This document shows, piece by piece, positions 50,698 to 59,147 of a DNA stretch of 64,000 nucleotides; within the stretch, counting starts at the first letter, position 1; every line of letters begins with the position of its first letter. Location: the NCBI RefSeq assembly GCF_035481615.1, contig NZ_JAYKOT010000003.1, positions 868,001 through 932,000 of the forward strand, read 5' to 3'. The DNA is from Citroniella saccharovorans (GTDB taxonomy: Bacteria; Bacillota; Clostridia; Tissierellales; Peptoniphilaceae). Made by a program: the position numbers and the translations under genes. The notes beneath the pieces are model-generated. The model did not search any database, was not told the origin of the DNA, and was given only the letters and a program-made list of their open reading frames with translations.

Positions 50698-50722
50698 AAA
50701 ACCCCTCCGACAAGGAGAGGCT
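50698..50722 (-). terminator. Terminator before ruvC
   Basis: CCTCTCC/GGAGGGG stem with a 5-base loop and T8 on the reverse strand, ending the upstream 240-aa gene. Confidence 0.85.
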
Positions 50723-51444
50723 TAGTATCTACTTAAAACCCTATCATTTACGCCATACCAGTAACTTGTAATATAAGTCTTAGTAAGACTTCTTAAATAA
50801 GAATAAATAATTTTTTGGTAGATATTTGTTAGCTCTGGAATAGTAAGAAACTCAGAACCCCTATCAATTCTACCATTATCTAAATTGATTTTAATTTGCT
50901 TATCTAAAAAATTATTTATTGTAAATATCTTAGTTTTGATAAATTTATTTACATAAGTAATAGTTACTGACCTAATTTTTTCTGTCAATTCTAAATCTTC
51001 TTGAATAGATTTTTCAATTAATTCATAAACTTCTAACTCTTTTTCAGAATTAATCTGATGAAATAAAATATCCCCTTTATAAAAACATTCTCTTCCGAAA
51101 ATAGTTAGAGCAAGTTCTTCAATCATGTTTGCATAATAATCATCTTTATATCCACTTGAATATCCATCTAAATATGTGGAAAGCTCTAATCTATTTATAT
51201 CATCATTAATAAGTTTATCAATAGTTCTTATTATATAATTTTTGTCATCCCTATAATAAAGACTCCTTGAAACTGACCTATTTATAGATTTCATACAATA
51301 GTATTTTGGCTTAAATTTTTTAAGCTTGACTTCATTTTCAAGCATCTGAAGTAGCAGATGCATAGAGTTTAAATCTTTATTATATAAAAAATTATACTCA
51401 AGAGACTGGTGTAATTTTTTTATATCCGTAATTGGTAATGCCAT
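50722..51444 (-). CDS. Protein of unknown function, 240 aa
   Basis: Helix-rich, soluble, Tyr- and Lys-rich, with no cysteine cluster or nucleotide motif (SLEYNFLYNKDLNSMHLLLQ, INRSVSRSLYYRD, LSTYLDGYSSGYKDDYYANM). Ribosome binding site GGGGGAGGAG is excellent and the gene has its own terminator, so it is real. I do not recognise the family. The YLDGYSSGYKDDYYAN segment and the LTNIYQKIIYSYLRSLTKTY helix may be of use for profile searches. Neighbour: a zinc-dependent phospholipase-like gene in the same direction. Confidence 0.7.
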   Translation of the reverse strand: MALPITDIKKLHQSLEYNFLYNKDLNSMHLLLQMLENEVKLKKFKPKYYCMKSINRSVSRSLYYRDDKNYIIRTIDKLINDDINRLELSTYLDGYSSGYKDDYYANMIEELALTIFGRECFYKGDILFHQINSEKELEVYELIEKSIQEDLELTEKIRSVTITYVNKFIKTKIFTINNFLDKQIKINLDNGRIDRGSEFLTIPELTNIYQKIIYSYLRSLTKTYITSYWYGVNDRVLSRY

Positions 51445-51518
51445 CTGCTCCTCCCCCTTGTTTATTTATTATACTCCAAAAAAAATTAAATTTCTTTTAA
51501 AAATCTAGGATGTTTTAT

Positions 51519-51547
51519 AAAAAAATTCGCTAGAAAAATCTAGCGAG
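51519..51547 (-). terminator. Terminator of the phospholipase-like gene
   Basis: CGCTAGA-loop-TCTAGCG (51528-51534 with 51539-51545) followed by T7 on the reverse strand, overlapping the stop codon. Confidence 0.85.
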
Positions 51548-52199
51548 CTAAAAGACCTAATTTTGCTGTGCTTAAATTATTAGAGTAAACATTTATTATA
51601 TCTATTACAAAATAAATAATATTTAAATTTATATTGTAAGCAAAGGTTAAATCTCTTTCTAGAGACTTCTCTTTTCTATAAAGTTTTAAAACTTCATCAA
51701 TATTATTCCTTATATTTTTTCTTAAACTAAATATATCATCTAAATCAATCCTAAGATTAATAACTTCATTTCTCGTAAAGTCAAAATTTTCAGCAATGTG
51801 ATTTAACTTTCTTTCATAACTCACGTGCTTAACCATAGAATCTTTAAAGCTCCAATTTTCATAATGAGCTAGTGTTACATAGTCGGTTAAATAATGAGAA
51901 ATAATTCCGAGTTTTTTAGAAAATATCTTTTTAGTAACTCCAATATATGATGATTCTTCAAGATTTGTAAATCTGGCTAATACAATTAAAGAAATAATCT
52001 CACCAACAATATAGTCGATAGACTTATCATAGTAATGAGGAATCATTTTATGTTTCGGACTATAATCTGGAAGCTGAGAGCCCCAAATTAAAGATTTTTT
52101 ATCTAGTTTTATATTATAAACCCTATATATTTCATTATAGAGTTCATTTGCAATAATTCTGTGGGTATTTGGAAATATAAAAATCACTTCCCTTTTCAA
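51540..52199 (-). CDS. Zinc-dependent phospholipase C-like protein
   Basis: 219 aa. Pattern of histidines and acidic residues typical of the S1-P1/phospholipase C fold: NTHRIIANELYN, LIWGSQLPDYSPKHKMIPHYY, IISHYLTDYVTLAHYENW. No signal peptide, so probably cytoplasmic, as for the many uncharacterised clostridial relatives annotated as zinc-dependent phospholipase C family. Enzymatic activity is not proven. Confidence 0.75.
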   Translation of the reverse strand: MKREVIFIFPNTHRIIANELYNEIYRVYNIKLDKKSLIWGSQLPDYSPKHKMIPHYYDKSIDYIVGEIISLIVLARFTNLEESSYIGVTKKIFSKKLGIISHYLTDYVTLAHYENWSFKDSMVKHVSYERKLNHIAENFDFTRNEVINLRIDLDDIFSLRKNIRNNIDEVLKLYRKEKSLERDLTFAYNINLNIIYFVIDIINVYSNNLSTAKLGLLAR

Positions 52200-52277
52200 A
52201 AATTTAATATATCCAACTATTATATATATTCCCTACACATATATTTTATAAAATATTATACGCTTTGTAAATAGTAT

Positions 52278-54356
52278 TTAATTTGATTTTTTTAAATTCT
52301 TTTCAAATTCACAATTTTCATTGGAACATTTAATAAATTCGCCATATCTATTTTTTACATGGGTAAGTAAACTTTGGCATTTTGGACATTTTTCATTGAT
52401 TGGTTTATTCCAAAGTGCAAAATCACAGGAAGGGTAATTTGAACAACCATAAAATACTTTTCCCTTTTTAGAAACTTTTTCTATAATATCATGTCCGCAC
52501 TTAGGACAGCTAACACCTGTTGATTTTACTAAAGGTTTTACAAACCTGCAATTTGGAAAATTAGAGCAGCCTATAAATTTTCCATGTCTTCCATTCTTTT
52601 CAACTAAAAGGTGACCGCATTCTGGGCACTTTTCATCTAAGACCTTGTCCTTAACCTTATAATCAGAGGAATCTTTCTTACAGTCCTCTAATAATTTCTC
52701 AAAAGGCCCATAAAATTCATTTAAAAGATTTATATAATTAACACCTTCATTTGCAACCCCATCAAGTCTATCTTCCATATTGGCTGTAAACTTTTCATTG
52801 ACAATATCTTCAAAATGTTTTAAAAGTAAATCAATAACTTTAAAACCGATATCAGTTGGTACAAGCTGTTTATTGTCAATTACAACATAATTTCTGGAAA
52901 TTAGAGAGGAAATTATACTCGCATAAGTTGAAGGCCTTCCTATTCCATTTTCCTCTAAAGCCTTAACAAGTGACGCTTCATTATATCTTGCTTTAGGTTT
53001 AGTGAAGTGTTTAATTTTTTCTAAAGAAGTTGTATTTAATATTTCTCCCTCTTTTAATAAAGGAAGTTCATTATCCTTTTCATTACTTGTCCAAACCTTC
53101 ATAAAACCATCAAATATAATTATGTTACCGCTGGCTTTATATAAGTTTTTATTTGATGAAATGGTAACAGTTGTTATATCATAACAAGCTTTAGCCATTT
53201 GAGAAGCAAGTGTCCTTTGCCATATTAAATTATATAACTTATATTCATCATCTCTTAAATACTTGCTAATTGAATAGGGAGTTCTATATATTGATGATGG
53301 TCTAACAGCCTCGTGAGCATCCTGAGAGCCCTTTTTTACCTTAGAATAAGTGCTTCCACCGTTAGAATATTCCTTTCCAAAATTTTTCACTATATATGAT
53401 TTTGCTTCAGCAACAATATTTGATGAGAGTCTTGTAGAATCTGTTCTCATATATGAAATAAGACCAACTGTTCCTTCCTCGCCAATATTTATTCCTTCAT
53501 ATAAACTTTGTGCTATTTTCATAGTTCTTGAAGTGGAATAACCTAGTCTCTTTGAAGCTTCCTGTTGCAAAGTAGAAGTTGTAAATGGCATAAATGGATG
53601 CTTGTTTCTTTTCTTTTTTTCTATTTTTTCTATTTTAAAATTTTTCTTATCTGAGCTTTTTAAGATTTCATCCGCTAAATTTTCATCTATATAATCATTT
53701 ATCTTTTTTTCTTTTCCATTTTCGCTAAAAGCATAAAATTTACTTATAAAATCTTTTTCTTTTCTATGAGTAGCTTCAATAGTCCAATATTCAGTCTCAA
53801 TAAAGCTTTGAATTTCTTTTTCTCTATCTATAATTAATTTAAGAGCAACTGACTGAACTCTACCAGCAGAAAGTCCATTTTTAATTTTTTTCCATAGTAT
53901 AGGCGATAATTTATAACCTACAATCCTATCTAAAATTCTTCTAGCTTGCTGAGAGTCAACTAAGCCCATATCAATTTTTCTTGGATTTTTTATTGCTTCT
54001 TTTACATAATCTTTAGTTATCTCTGAAAATTCAACCCTGTTTTTTTCTTCTAAATCAAGGTCAAGCAAATTTGCTAAATGCCAAGATATAGCTTCTCCCT
54101 CTCTATCAGGGTCAGTTGCTAGATATATTTTTTCAGCTTCTTTAGCTAATTTTTTTAGCTCATTTATCTTATCGGCTTTTCCTCTAACATTTATATATTT
54201 TGGCTTAAAATCATTTTCAATATCAACACCAATTTGACTTTTAGGTAGATCTCTTAAATGTCCAATCGTTGCTACTACTTTATAATTTCTTCCTAGCATC
54301 TTACCAATTGTCTTAGCTTTAGTCGGGGATTCGACTATTACTAAATTTTTTACCAT
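52278..54356 (-). CDS. topA: DNA topoisomerase I
   Basis: 692 aa from ATG 54356 (MVKNLVIVESPTKAKTIGKM; GGGAGG upstream). TOPRIM with ATDPDREGEAISWHL, active-site Tyr in ISYMRTDSTRLS, and three C-terminal C4 zinc ribbons (CPECGHLLVEKNGRHGKFIGC; CPKCGHDIIEKVSKKGKVFYGC; CPKCQSLLTHVKNRYGEFIKC, each one motif). Relaxes negative supercoils. Confidence 0.97.
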   Translation of the reverse strand: MVKNLVIVESPTKAKTIGKMLGRNYKVVATIGHLRDLPKSQIGVDIENDFKPKYINVRGKADKINELKKLAKEAEKIYLATDPDREGEAISWHLANLLDLDLEEKNRVEFSEITKDYVKEAIKNPRKIDMGLVDSQQARRILDRIVGYKLSPILWKKIKNGLSAGRVQSVALKLIIDREKEIQSFIETEYWTIEATHRKEKDFISKFYAFSENGKEKKINDYIDENLADEILKSSDKKNFKIEKIEKKKRNKHPFMPFTTSTLQQEASKRLGYSTSRTMKIAQSLYEGINIGEEGTVGLISYMRTDSTRLSSNIVAEAKSYIVKNFGKEYSNGGSTYSKVKKGSQDAHEAVRPSSIYRTPYSISKYLRDDEYKLYNLIWQRTLASQMAKACYDITTVTISSNKNLYKASGNIIIFDGFMKVWTSNEKDNELPLLKEGEILNTTSLEKIKHFTKPKARYNEASLVKALEENGIGRPSTYASIISSLISRNYVVIDNKQLVPTDIGFKVIDLLLKHFEDIVNEKFTANMEDRLDGVANEGVNYINLLNEFYGPFEKLLEDCKKDSSDYKVKDKVLDEKCPECGHLLVEKNGRHGKFIGCSNFPNCRFVKPLVKSTGVSCPKCGHDIIEKVSKKGKVFYGCSNYPSCDFALWNKPINEKCPKCQSLLTHVKNRYGEFIKCSNENCEFEKNLKKSN

Positions 54357-54563
54357 AATATAACCTCCCTTAAGATACAAAAAATAATATATATTATAGG
54401 CTGGTATTTGTCAAATTAAAAATCTATCAAGCGTTTTAATTATAAAAGATAATTATATCTTTTTAGATCAATAAATTTAAAAAATAAGCCAATCTATATT
54501 TTATGTTTTTAAATAATTTTGTGATATAATTCATATATAATATTATTTTTAGGAGGAAATTAT

Positions 54564-55202
54564 TTGAAAAAATTTACAAATTTTTTATTGGCAATTATGG
54601 CAGGAGCTTTTATTGCAATTGGTGGAATTATATATTTATTATTAGAAAATAAAATTATTGGATCTTTACTATTTTCCACAGGTCTATATGCAGTTTTAAC
54701 CCTCGGTTTAAATTTATTTACTGGTAAAGTTGGATATCTTTTTCAAAACAAAGCTAAAACTTATATTCCATTTTTAGTTATAGTTTATTTAGGAAATCTA
54801 GTTGGTTCTGTTTTAGTTGCAGAGCTTATTAAACTAACTAGAGCTAGCCAAGCTATAGTTGAAGCAGCTACAAAAACATCGCAGCTCAAAATTGGAGATA
54901 ATTATTTAAGTTTATTTGTTTTAGGTATTTTTTGTAATCTTCTTGTTGTTCATGCGGTTTACCAATATAATAGTAATAAGCATGAAATAGGTAAATATAT
55001 AGGAATAGTTTTATCTATTATGGTATTTATTCTTTGTGGATTTGAACATAGTATTGCAGATATGTTTTATTTCCATGCAGCTGGTATGCTCTTTACAGCT
55101 AAGGGTTTAACTTCACTACTAGTAATAACTTTAGGTAATATTGTTGGTGGTGTTATTATTCCATGCTTAATGGCTTTTAAAGAAAAGAATTTATCTAGGT
55201 AA
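54564..55202 (+). CDS. Formate/nitrite transporter (FNT) family protein, short form
   Basis: 212 aa, TTG start at 54564 after AGGAGGAAATTAT. Six hydrophobic helices with AIMAGAFIAIGGIIYLLLEN, NLFTGKVGYLF, GNLVGSVLVA, GIFCNLLVVHAVY, GFEHSIADMFYF and GNIVGGVII: the FocA/NirC signature blocks including the second-half pseudo-repeat. Shorter than the usual ~270 aa. Substrate may be formate, nitrite or hydrosulfide. Confidence 0.88.
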   Translation: MKKFTNFLLAIMAGAFIAIGGIIYLLLENKIIGSLLFSTGLYAVLTLGLNLFTGKVGYLFQNKAKTYIPFLVIVYLGNLVGSVLVAELIKLTRASQAIVEAATKTSQLKIGDNYLSLFVLGIFCNLLVVHAVYQYNSNKHEIGKYIGIVLSIMVFILCGFEHSIADMFYFHAAGMLFTAKGLTSLLVITLGNIVGGVIIPCLMAFKEKNLSR

Positions 55203-55213
55203 TAATTTTTTCG

Positions 55214-55250
55214 CTTTCTAAAGAATCTATCTTTGGAAAGCTTTTTTTTG
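55214..55250 (+). terminator. Terminator after the FNT gene
   Basis: GCTTTC-TAAAGA / TCTTTG-GAAAGC stem (55214-55225 with 55231-55242) followed by T8. Confidence 0.8.
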
Positions 55251-55340
55251 AATATATCTATATATAGATTTATTAATTTTGTTATTATTTTATTCTTTGA
55301 TATAATAAAAAAGAATATTAAATTAGAAGAAGTGATAAGA

Positions 55341-56681
55341 ATGAAAAATAAAGAATATTGGCTAAAAGCTATAAAAATAGCTTGGCCATCAGTACTCGAA
55401 AGTTTTTTCCTAGCACTAGCTGTTATTATAGATACCATAATGGTTTCAAGGCTTGGTCCAAGTGCTGTAGCAGCCGTTGGTTTAACTAACCAGCCTAAGT
55501 TCATTGGTCTAACAGCTTTTTTCTCAATCAATGTTGCAATATCAGCAATTGTTGCAAGAAGAAAAGGACAAGGAAAAAGAAAAGAAGCACATGAAACTCT
55601 ACTAACTGGATTTATTCTTTCAGTAATTTTATGTATTATAATTACCTCAATATTTTTATTTAAAAGCGATAAAATTTTAGAGCTTGCTGGAAGTAATCCC
55701 GATACTCATGTTAAAAGTAAAGAGTATTTAGATATAATAATGGGCTTTTCAATTTTTTCAGTTATTTCTATGTGCATCAATGCCGCTCAAAGAGGCTGTG
55801 GAAATACTAAAATAGCCTTCTATACAAATTTAATATCTTCACTTGTAAATGTTGTATTTAACTATCTACTTATAGAGGGTAATCTAGGAGCACCAAGACT
55901 TGAAATAAAAGGTGCTGCAATAGCAACGATACTCGGAACAGTTGTCGCATCAATAATTAGTTTTAGTTCTCTCTTTAGCAAAAAAAGTTACTTGAGTGCA
56001 CATTTTATAATAGAAAAAAAGATAAAGGCTAAAGCTAGATCCTTAATAACTATTACGAAAATTGGGTTAAATATGTTTGTAGAAAATATATTCATGAGGG
56101 TTGGCTTTTTAGCTACAGCTCTTTTAGCTGCTGGACTTGGCACAGATGAATTTGCAGCCTATAATGTTGGACTTAATTATCTTTCTTTAGGTTTTGCCTT
56201 CGCTGATGGGATGCAAGTTGCATCAGTTGCTTTGACAGGAGAATCCTTAGGAGAAGGAAATAAAGAAAAAGCACTGCTCTACAGCTCAATTTGTCAAAGA
56301 ATTGGACTTATAATATCTATAGTTCTTTCCACATTTTTATTTATATTTGGAAAAGACTTATTTAAATTATATTTTAAAGAAGAGCATATTATAGAATATG
56401 GTGTAATAATATGTAGATTTATCATGATTATAGTTCTTCTTCAAATCTCTCAAATCATCTATGGCGGAACACTTAGAGCTGCGGGAGATATAAAATATAC
56501 TCTATTTTCAACAATTTTAGCAGTAACATTTATTAGAACCATCGTAACTTATATTTTAGTTAAAATAATGGGACTTGGGATAGTTGGAATTTGGTTAGGA
56601 ATATTATCAGACCAATTCTCTAGATTTGTATTTCTATCATTAAGATATAGGTCTAAAAAATGGCTAGATATGAAAATATAA
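55341..56681 (+). CDS. MATE-family multidrug efflux transporter
   Basis: 446 aa from ATG 55341 (MKNKEYWLKAIKIAWPSV); upstream in-frame codons are AT-rich leader. Twelve membrane helices with MATE hallmarks: LALAVIIDTIMVSRLGPSAV, AAVGLTNQPKF, INAAQRGCGNTKIAFY, and the second-half repeat AAYNVGLNYLSLGFAFADGM, LTGESLGEGNKEKA. Na+ or H+ coupled export of cations/drugs. Confidence 0.92.
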   Translation: MKNKEYWLKAIKIAWPSVLESFFLALAVIIDTIMVSRLGPSAVAAVGLTNQPKFIGLTAFFSINVAISAIVARRKGQGKRKEAHETLLTGFILSVILCIIITSIFLFKSDKILELAGSNPDTHVKSKEYLDIIMGFSIFSVISMCINAAQRGCGNTKIAFYTNLISSLVNVVFNYLLIEGNLGAPRLEIKGAAIATILGTVVASIISFSSLFSKKSYLSAHFIIEKKIKAKARSLITITKIGLNMFVENIFMRVGFLATALLAAGLGTDEFAAYNVGLNYLSLGFAFADGMQVASVALTGESLGEGNKEKALLYSSICQRIGLIISIVLSTFLFIFGKDLFKLYFKEEHIIEYGVIICRFIMIIVLLQISQIIYGGTLRAAGDIKYTLFSTILAVTFIRTIVTYILVKIMGLGIVGIWLGILSDQFSRFVFLSLRYRSKKWLDMKI

Positions 56682-56686
56682 AATTA

Positions 56687-56717
56687 CCTGTATGTAAAAT
56701 TACATACAGGTTTTTTT
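56687..56717. terminator. Terminator between converging transporter genes
   Basis: Perfect CCTGTATGTAA/TTACATACAGG stem (56687-56697 with 56700-56710), loop of 2, then T7; serves the MATE gene and perhaps the opposing gene. Confidence 0.88.
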
Positions 56718-56734
56718 GTAAAATTTATTAATTT

Positions 56735-58039
56735 CTACATTCCAAAAATTAACCAAATTAAAATATATCCAGTAAATACAGCAGATAAGGTATATGGAAC
56801 GGAAATTTTCATAAAAGTTTTATTTAAATCCTCATATCCTTCCCTATAGAGAATTCCCATAGAAGTTATATTTGCACTTGCACCAATTGGAGTTAGATTA
56901 CCACCTAAAGTTGCGCCAGATAAAAGTCCAAAGTAAAGAACAGTAGGATCAACTTGAAGTTTACTAGCGATTAGAGTAACAACAGGTAGCATGGTAGCAA
57001 CATAAGGAATATTATCAATAAAAGCAGAAAATATTACAGATATAAAAGTGATGAAGGTGTACATAGCAAAAACAGAACTGCTTCCAACCTTTAAGAAAAG
57101 ATTTGAAATAATATCTATTACCCCTTGCGCCTTAATTCCTCCAATAACTACAAAAAGTCCAGTAAGTAAGGCTAACGTGTTAAAATCTATGTCCTTCCAA
57201 ATAACTCTAGCAGCATTTGGAAAACCAAATCTAAAACCTTGAACAATAAATCCTAAAAGTAACATTCCCATACATATATAACCAGATATATTTCTTTCAG
57301 TATCTGGAAGAAATTTAATTTCTGGAATATTTACCAGAGAAGCAATAATAAGTAGAACAATTACGCCAACAAGTAAAAATGTAGGAAAATAATCTCTAAC
57401 TACTGTTTTTTCCTGACTAGTAACTTTTTCATTATCTTTCCTAAATATATAATAAAGGACTCCAGTTGCAACAATCATACTTATTTGAACTATAAAGAAA
57501 AGTCCCATTTTCCCATTGTAGAAAATAAAGTCCATAAAATTCATATCTGCATAACCGCCAAGTAAGATAGAAGTTGTATCACCAACTAAAGTTGCCGCTC
57601 CTTGTAGATTTGATGCTACAGAAATTGCAATTACCATCTTAACAGGAGATACATTTAATTTTTTAGATACCTCTATTGCAACTGGTACTATCATCAAAAC
57701 AGTAGCCACATTGTCTACAAAAGCAGAAATAAATCCAGCAAATAAAGAAAGTGCCAATATAACCCATTTTAAGTTTGGCATCTTGTCAATAATAATATCA
57801 GATAATAGCTCTGGCATTTTAGACTGAATAAATAAGGCAACAATCCCCATAGTCCCAGCTATCATCATTATTACATTAAAATCTATTTCTTCTAAAACAT
57901 TCTTAACAGGTAGAAGCCCTAAGATAACCATAAGAATAGCAGTTGTCATGACAACATAGACTCTCTTTTTTGGAATGGCTATCATCAAAACATAATTTAT
58001 AATAAATAAAACTAGTGCTATTAGTGTCGTTTTTTCCAA
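56735..58039 (-). CDS. ArsB/NhaD (SLC13-like) ion transporter
   Basis: 434 aa, about eleven membrane helices in two repeats, each with re-entrant motifs: FISAFVDNVATVLMIVPVAI and FSAFIDNIPYVATMLPVVTL; NLQGAATLVGDTTSILLG and ATLGGNLTPIGASANI. These match the ion transporter superfamily members ArsB, NhaD and the P protein. Substrate cannot be assigned (arsenite, Na+ or dicarboxylate). Confidence 0.87.
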   Translation of the reverse strand: MEKTTLIALVLFIINYVLMIAIPKKRVYVVMTTAILMVILGLLPVKNVLEEIDFNVIMMIAGTMGIVALFIQSKMPELLSDIIIDKMPNLKWVILALSLFAGFISAFVDNVATVLMIVPVAIEVSKKLNVSPVKMVIAISVASNLQGAATLVGDTTSILLGGYADMNFMDFIFYNGKMGLFFIVQISMIVATGVLYYIFRKDNEKVTSQEKTVVRDYFPTFLLVGVIVLLIIASLVNIPEIKFLPDTERNISGYICMGMLLLGFIVQGFRFGFPNAARVIWKDIDFNTLALLTGLFVVIGGIKAQGVIDIISNLFLKVGSSSVFAMYTFITFISVIFSAFIDNIPYVATMLPVVTLIASKLQVDPTVLYFGLLSGATLGGNLTPIGASANITSMGILYREGYEDLNKTFMKISVPYTLSAVFTGYILIWLIFGM

Positions 58040-58126
58040 ATTATCTTCTCCTTAAACATTATTAATAAAGGCAAAAATTAAATATTTGATAAAAAGTAAT
58101 ATATAAATAATTAAAAAGGTTTAAAA

Positions 58127-58378
58127 TTAACCTTTTAAACCTCTTGCCTGTCTATCCATATCTTCAACTACAATATCAAAAATTTCTCCAAGGCTACTGC
58201 AATATTCTAAAACCTCCCAAGGCTTATTGGTATGAAAATGAATTTTAATAAGATTTTCATCACCAACAGCTAAGAGACAATCTCCCTCAAGATTTTCTAT
58301 AAAATATTTATTTATAGCTTCCTCGCTTAAATTTTCTCCCTCAATCAAAAGTTGAGTATCATATCTAAAATCTATCAT
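58127..58378 (-). CDS. Stand-alone FakA/DAK-type C-terminal domain protein
   Basis: 83 aa: FRYDTQLLIEGENLSEEAIN, then LAVGDENLIKIHFHTNKPWEVLEYCSSLGEIFD and ENMDRQ-like VEDMDRQ. This is the C-terminal part of dihydroxyacetone/fatty-acid kinase-like FakA proteins, without kinase or middle domain. Short stand-alone copies exist in several clostridia, so it need not be a fragment; the start has GGAGG. Role unknown. Confidence 0.7.
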   Translation of the reverse strand: MIDFRYDTQLLIEGENLSEEAINKYFIENLEGDCLLAVGDENLIKIHFHTNKPWEVLEYCSSLGEIFDIVVEDMDRQARGLKG

Positions 58379-58475
58379 TTATTTTCCTCCTTAACGATAA
58401 TTCAACATTTATTATATATTAAACAAATATATTATACAATATAAAATTTTTAAAATTCAACATTTATAAAACTTA

Positions 58476-58510
58476 AAAAGCACTTAAATCAAAATGAAAT
58501 AAGTGCTTTT
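58476..58510. terminator. Bidirectional terminator
   Basis: AAAAGCACTT/AAGTGCTTTT, 10-bp stem with 15-base loop, in the 296-bp gap between the DIP1984-type gene and the FakA-like gene. Confidence 0.7.
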
Positions 58511-58602
58511 AACCCACCCAACCAGATATAAAATCAATTCGTGGTAATTAATTGTATTATATAAATTGTGCTCATGTAAATTGTCAGCTTGTGAATTGTA
58601 GA

Positions 58603-58617
58603 AAGGATTCGAACCTT
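58603..58617 (-). other. tRNA T-arm-like relic
   Basis: AAGGTTCGAATCCTT on the reverse strand is a perfect T-stem/T-loop, but no anticodon arm or acceptor partner can be found around it. Possibly the leftover of a tRNA-targeted integration. Nothing else is seen in 58511-58674. Confidence 0.3.
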
Positions 58618-58674
58618 ATATGCCAACTATAAAAAATTTTTTTGAATTCGCCTTTTATATCTTCCCACAAGTTT

Positions 58675-59130
58675 TTACTTTAACTCAGTTAACCAATTTA
58701 TTTCTTGAATTTTAATATCCATAAGTCTTGCCTTTTCAGAGGTGCTATTTAGTCTATTCATACACTCATCATAATCTAGTGCAAGAAGCTGTCTTATCTC
58801 AGATGAAGAATACCTATCTGTCCTACTATTAGCCGCATCTAAATAACTCTTATAATAAGATGCAAGTTTAATTAGACTATTTCTTTTAACAATAGCATTA
58901 GCCAGAGAAATCTCATCATCAAATAAAGTTTCATGGTTAGTTTTATTGATCCTAAAAATTAGATCTTCTCTTTTATTAAATGCTTCCTCAAGATCATTTA
59001 AAAGTTTGTTAGGGTCTTCATTTAACTTTGTTCCCTCTTGGTAAAAAATATTTCCATTAATTCTTTGAGAAATATTATAAATATCTTCATCTAACTTACT
59101 TTTAATTAATAATGCTTCTGCAAGTTTCAT
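58675..59130 (-). CDS. DIP1984 family protein (septicolysin-like)
   Basis: 151 aa, all-helical. MKLAEALLIKSKLDEDIYNI, RINKTNHETLFDD, and EIRQLLALDYDECMN ... LMDIKIQEINWLTEL match the DIP1984/septicolysin family of small proteins in Actinobacteria and Firmicutes. Biochemical role not established. Ribosome binding site AGGAGG. Confidence 0.85.
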   Translation of the reverse strand: MKLAEALLIKSKLDEDIYNISQRINGNIFYQEGTKLNEDPNKLLNDLEEAFNKREDLIFRINKTNHETLFDDEISLANAIVKRNSLIKLASYYKSYLDAANSRTDRYSSSEIRQLLALDYDECMNRLNSTSEKARLMDIKIQEINWLTELK

Positions 59131-59147
59131 AACTAGCCTCCTAACTT

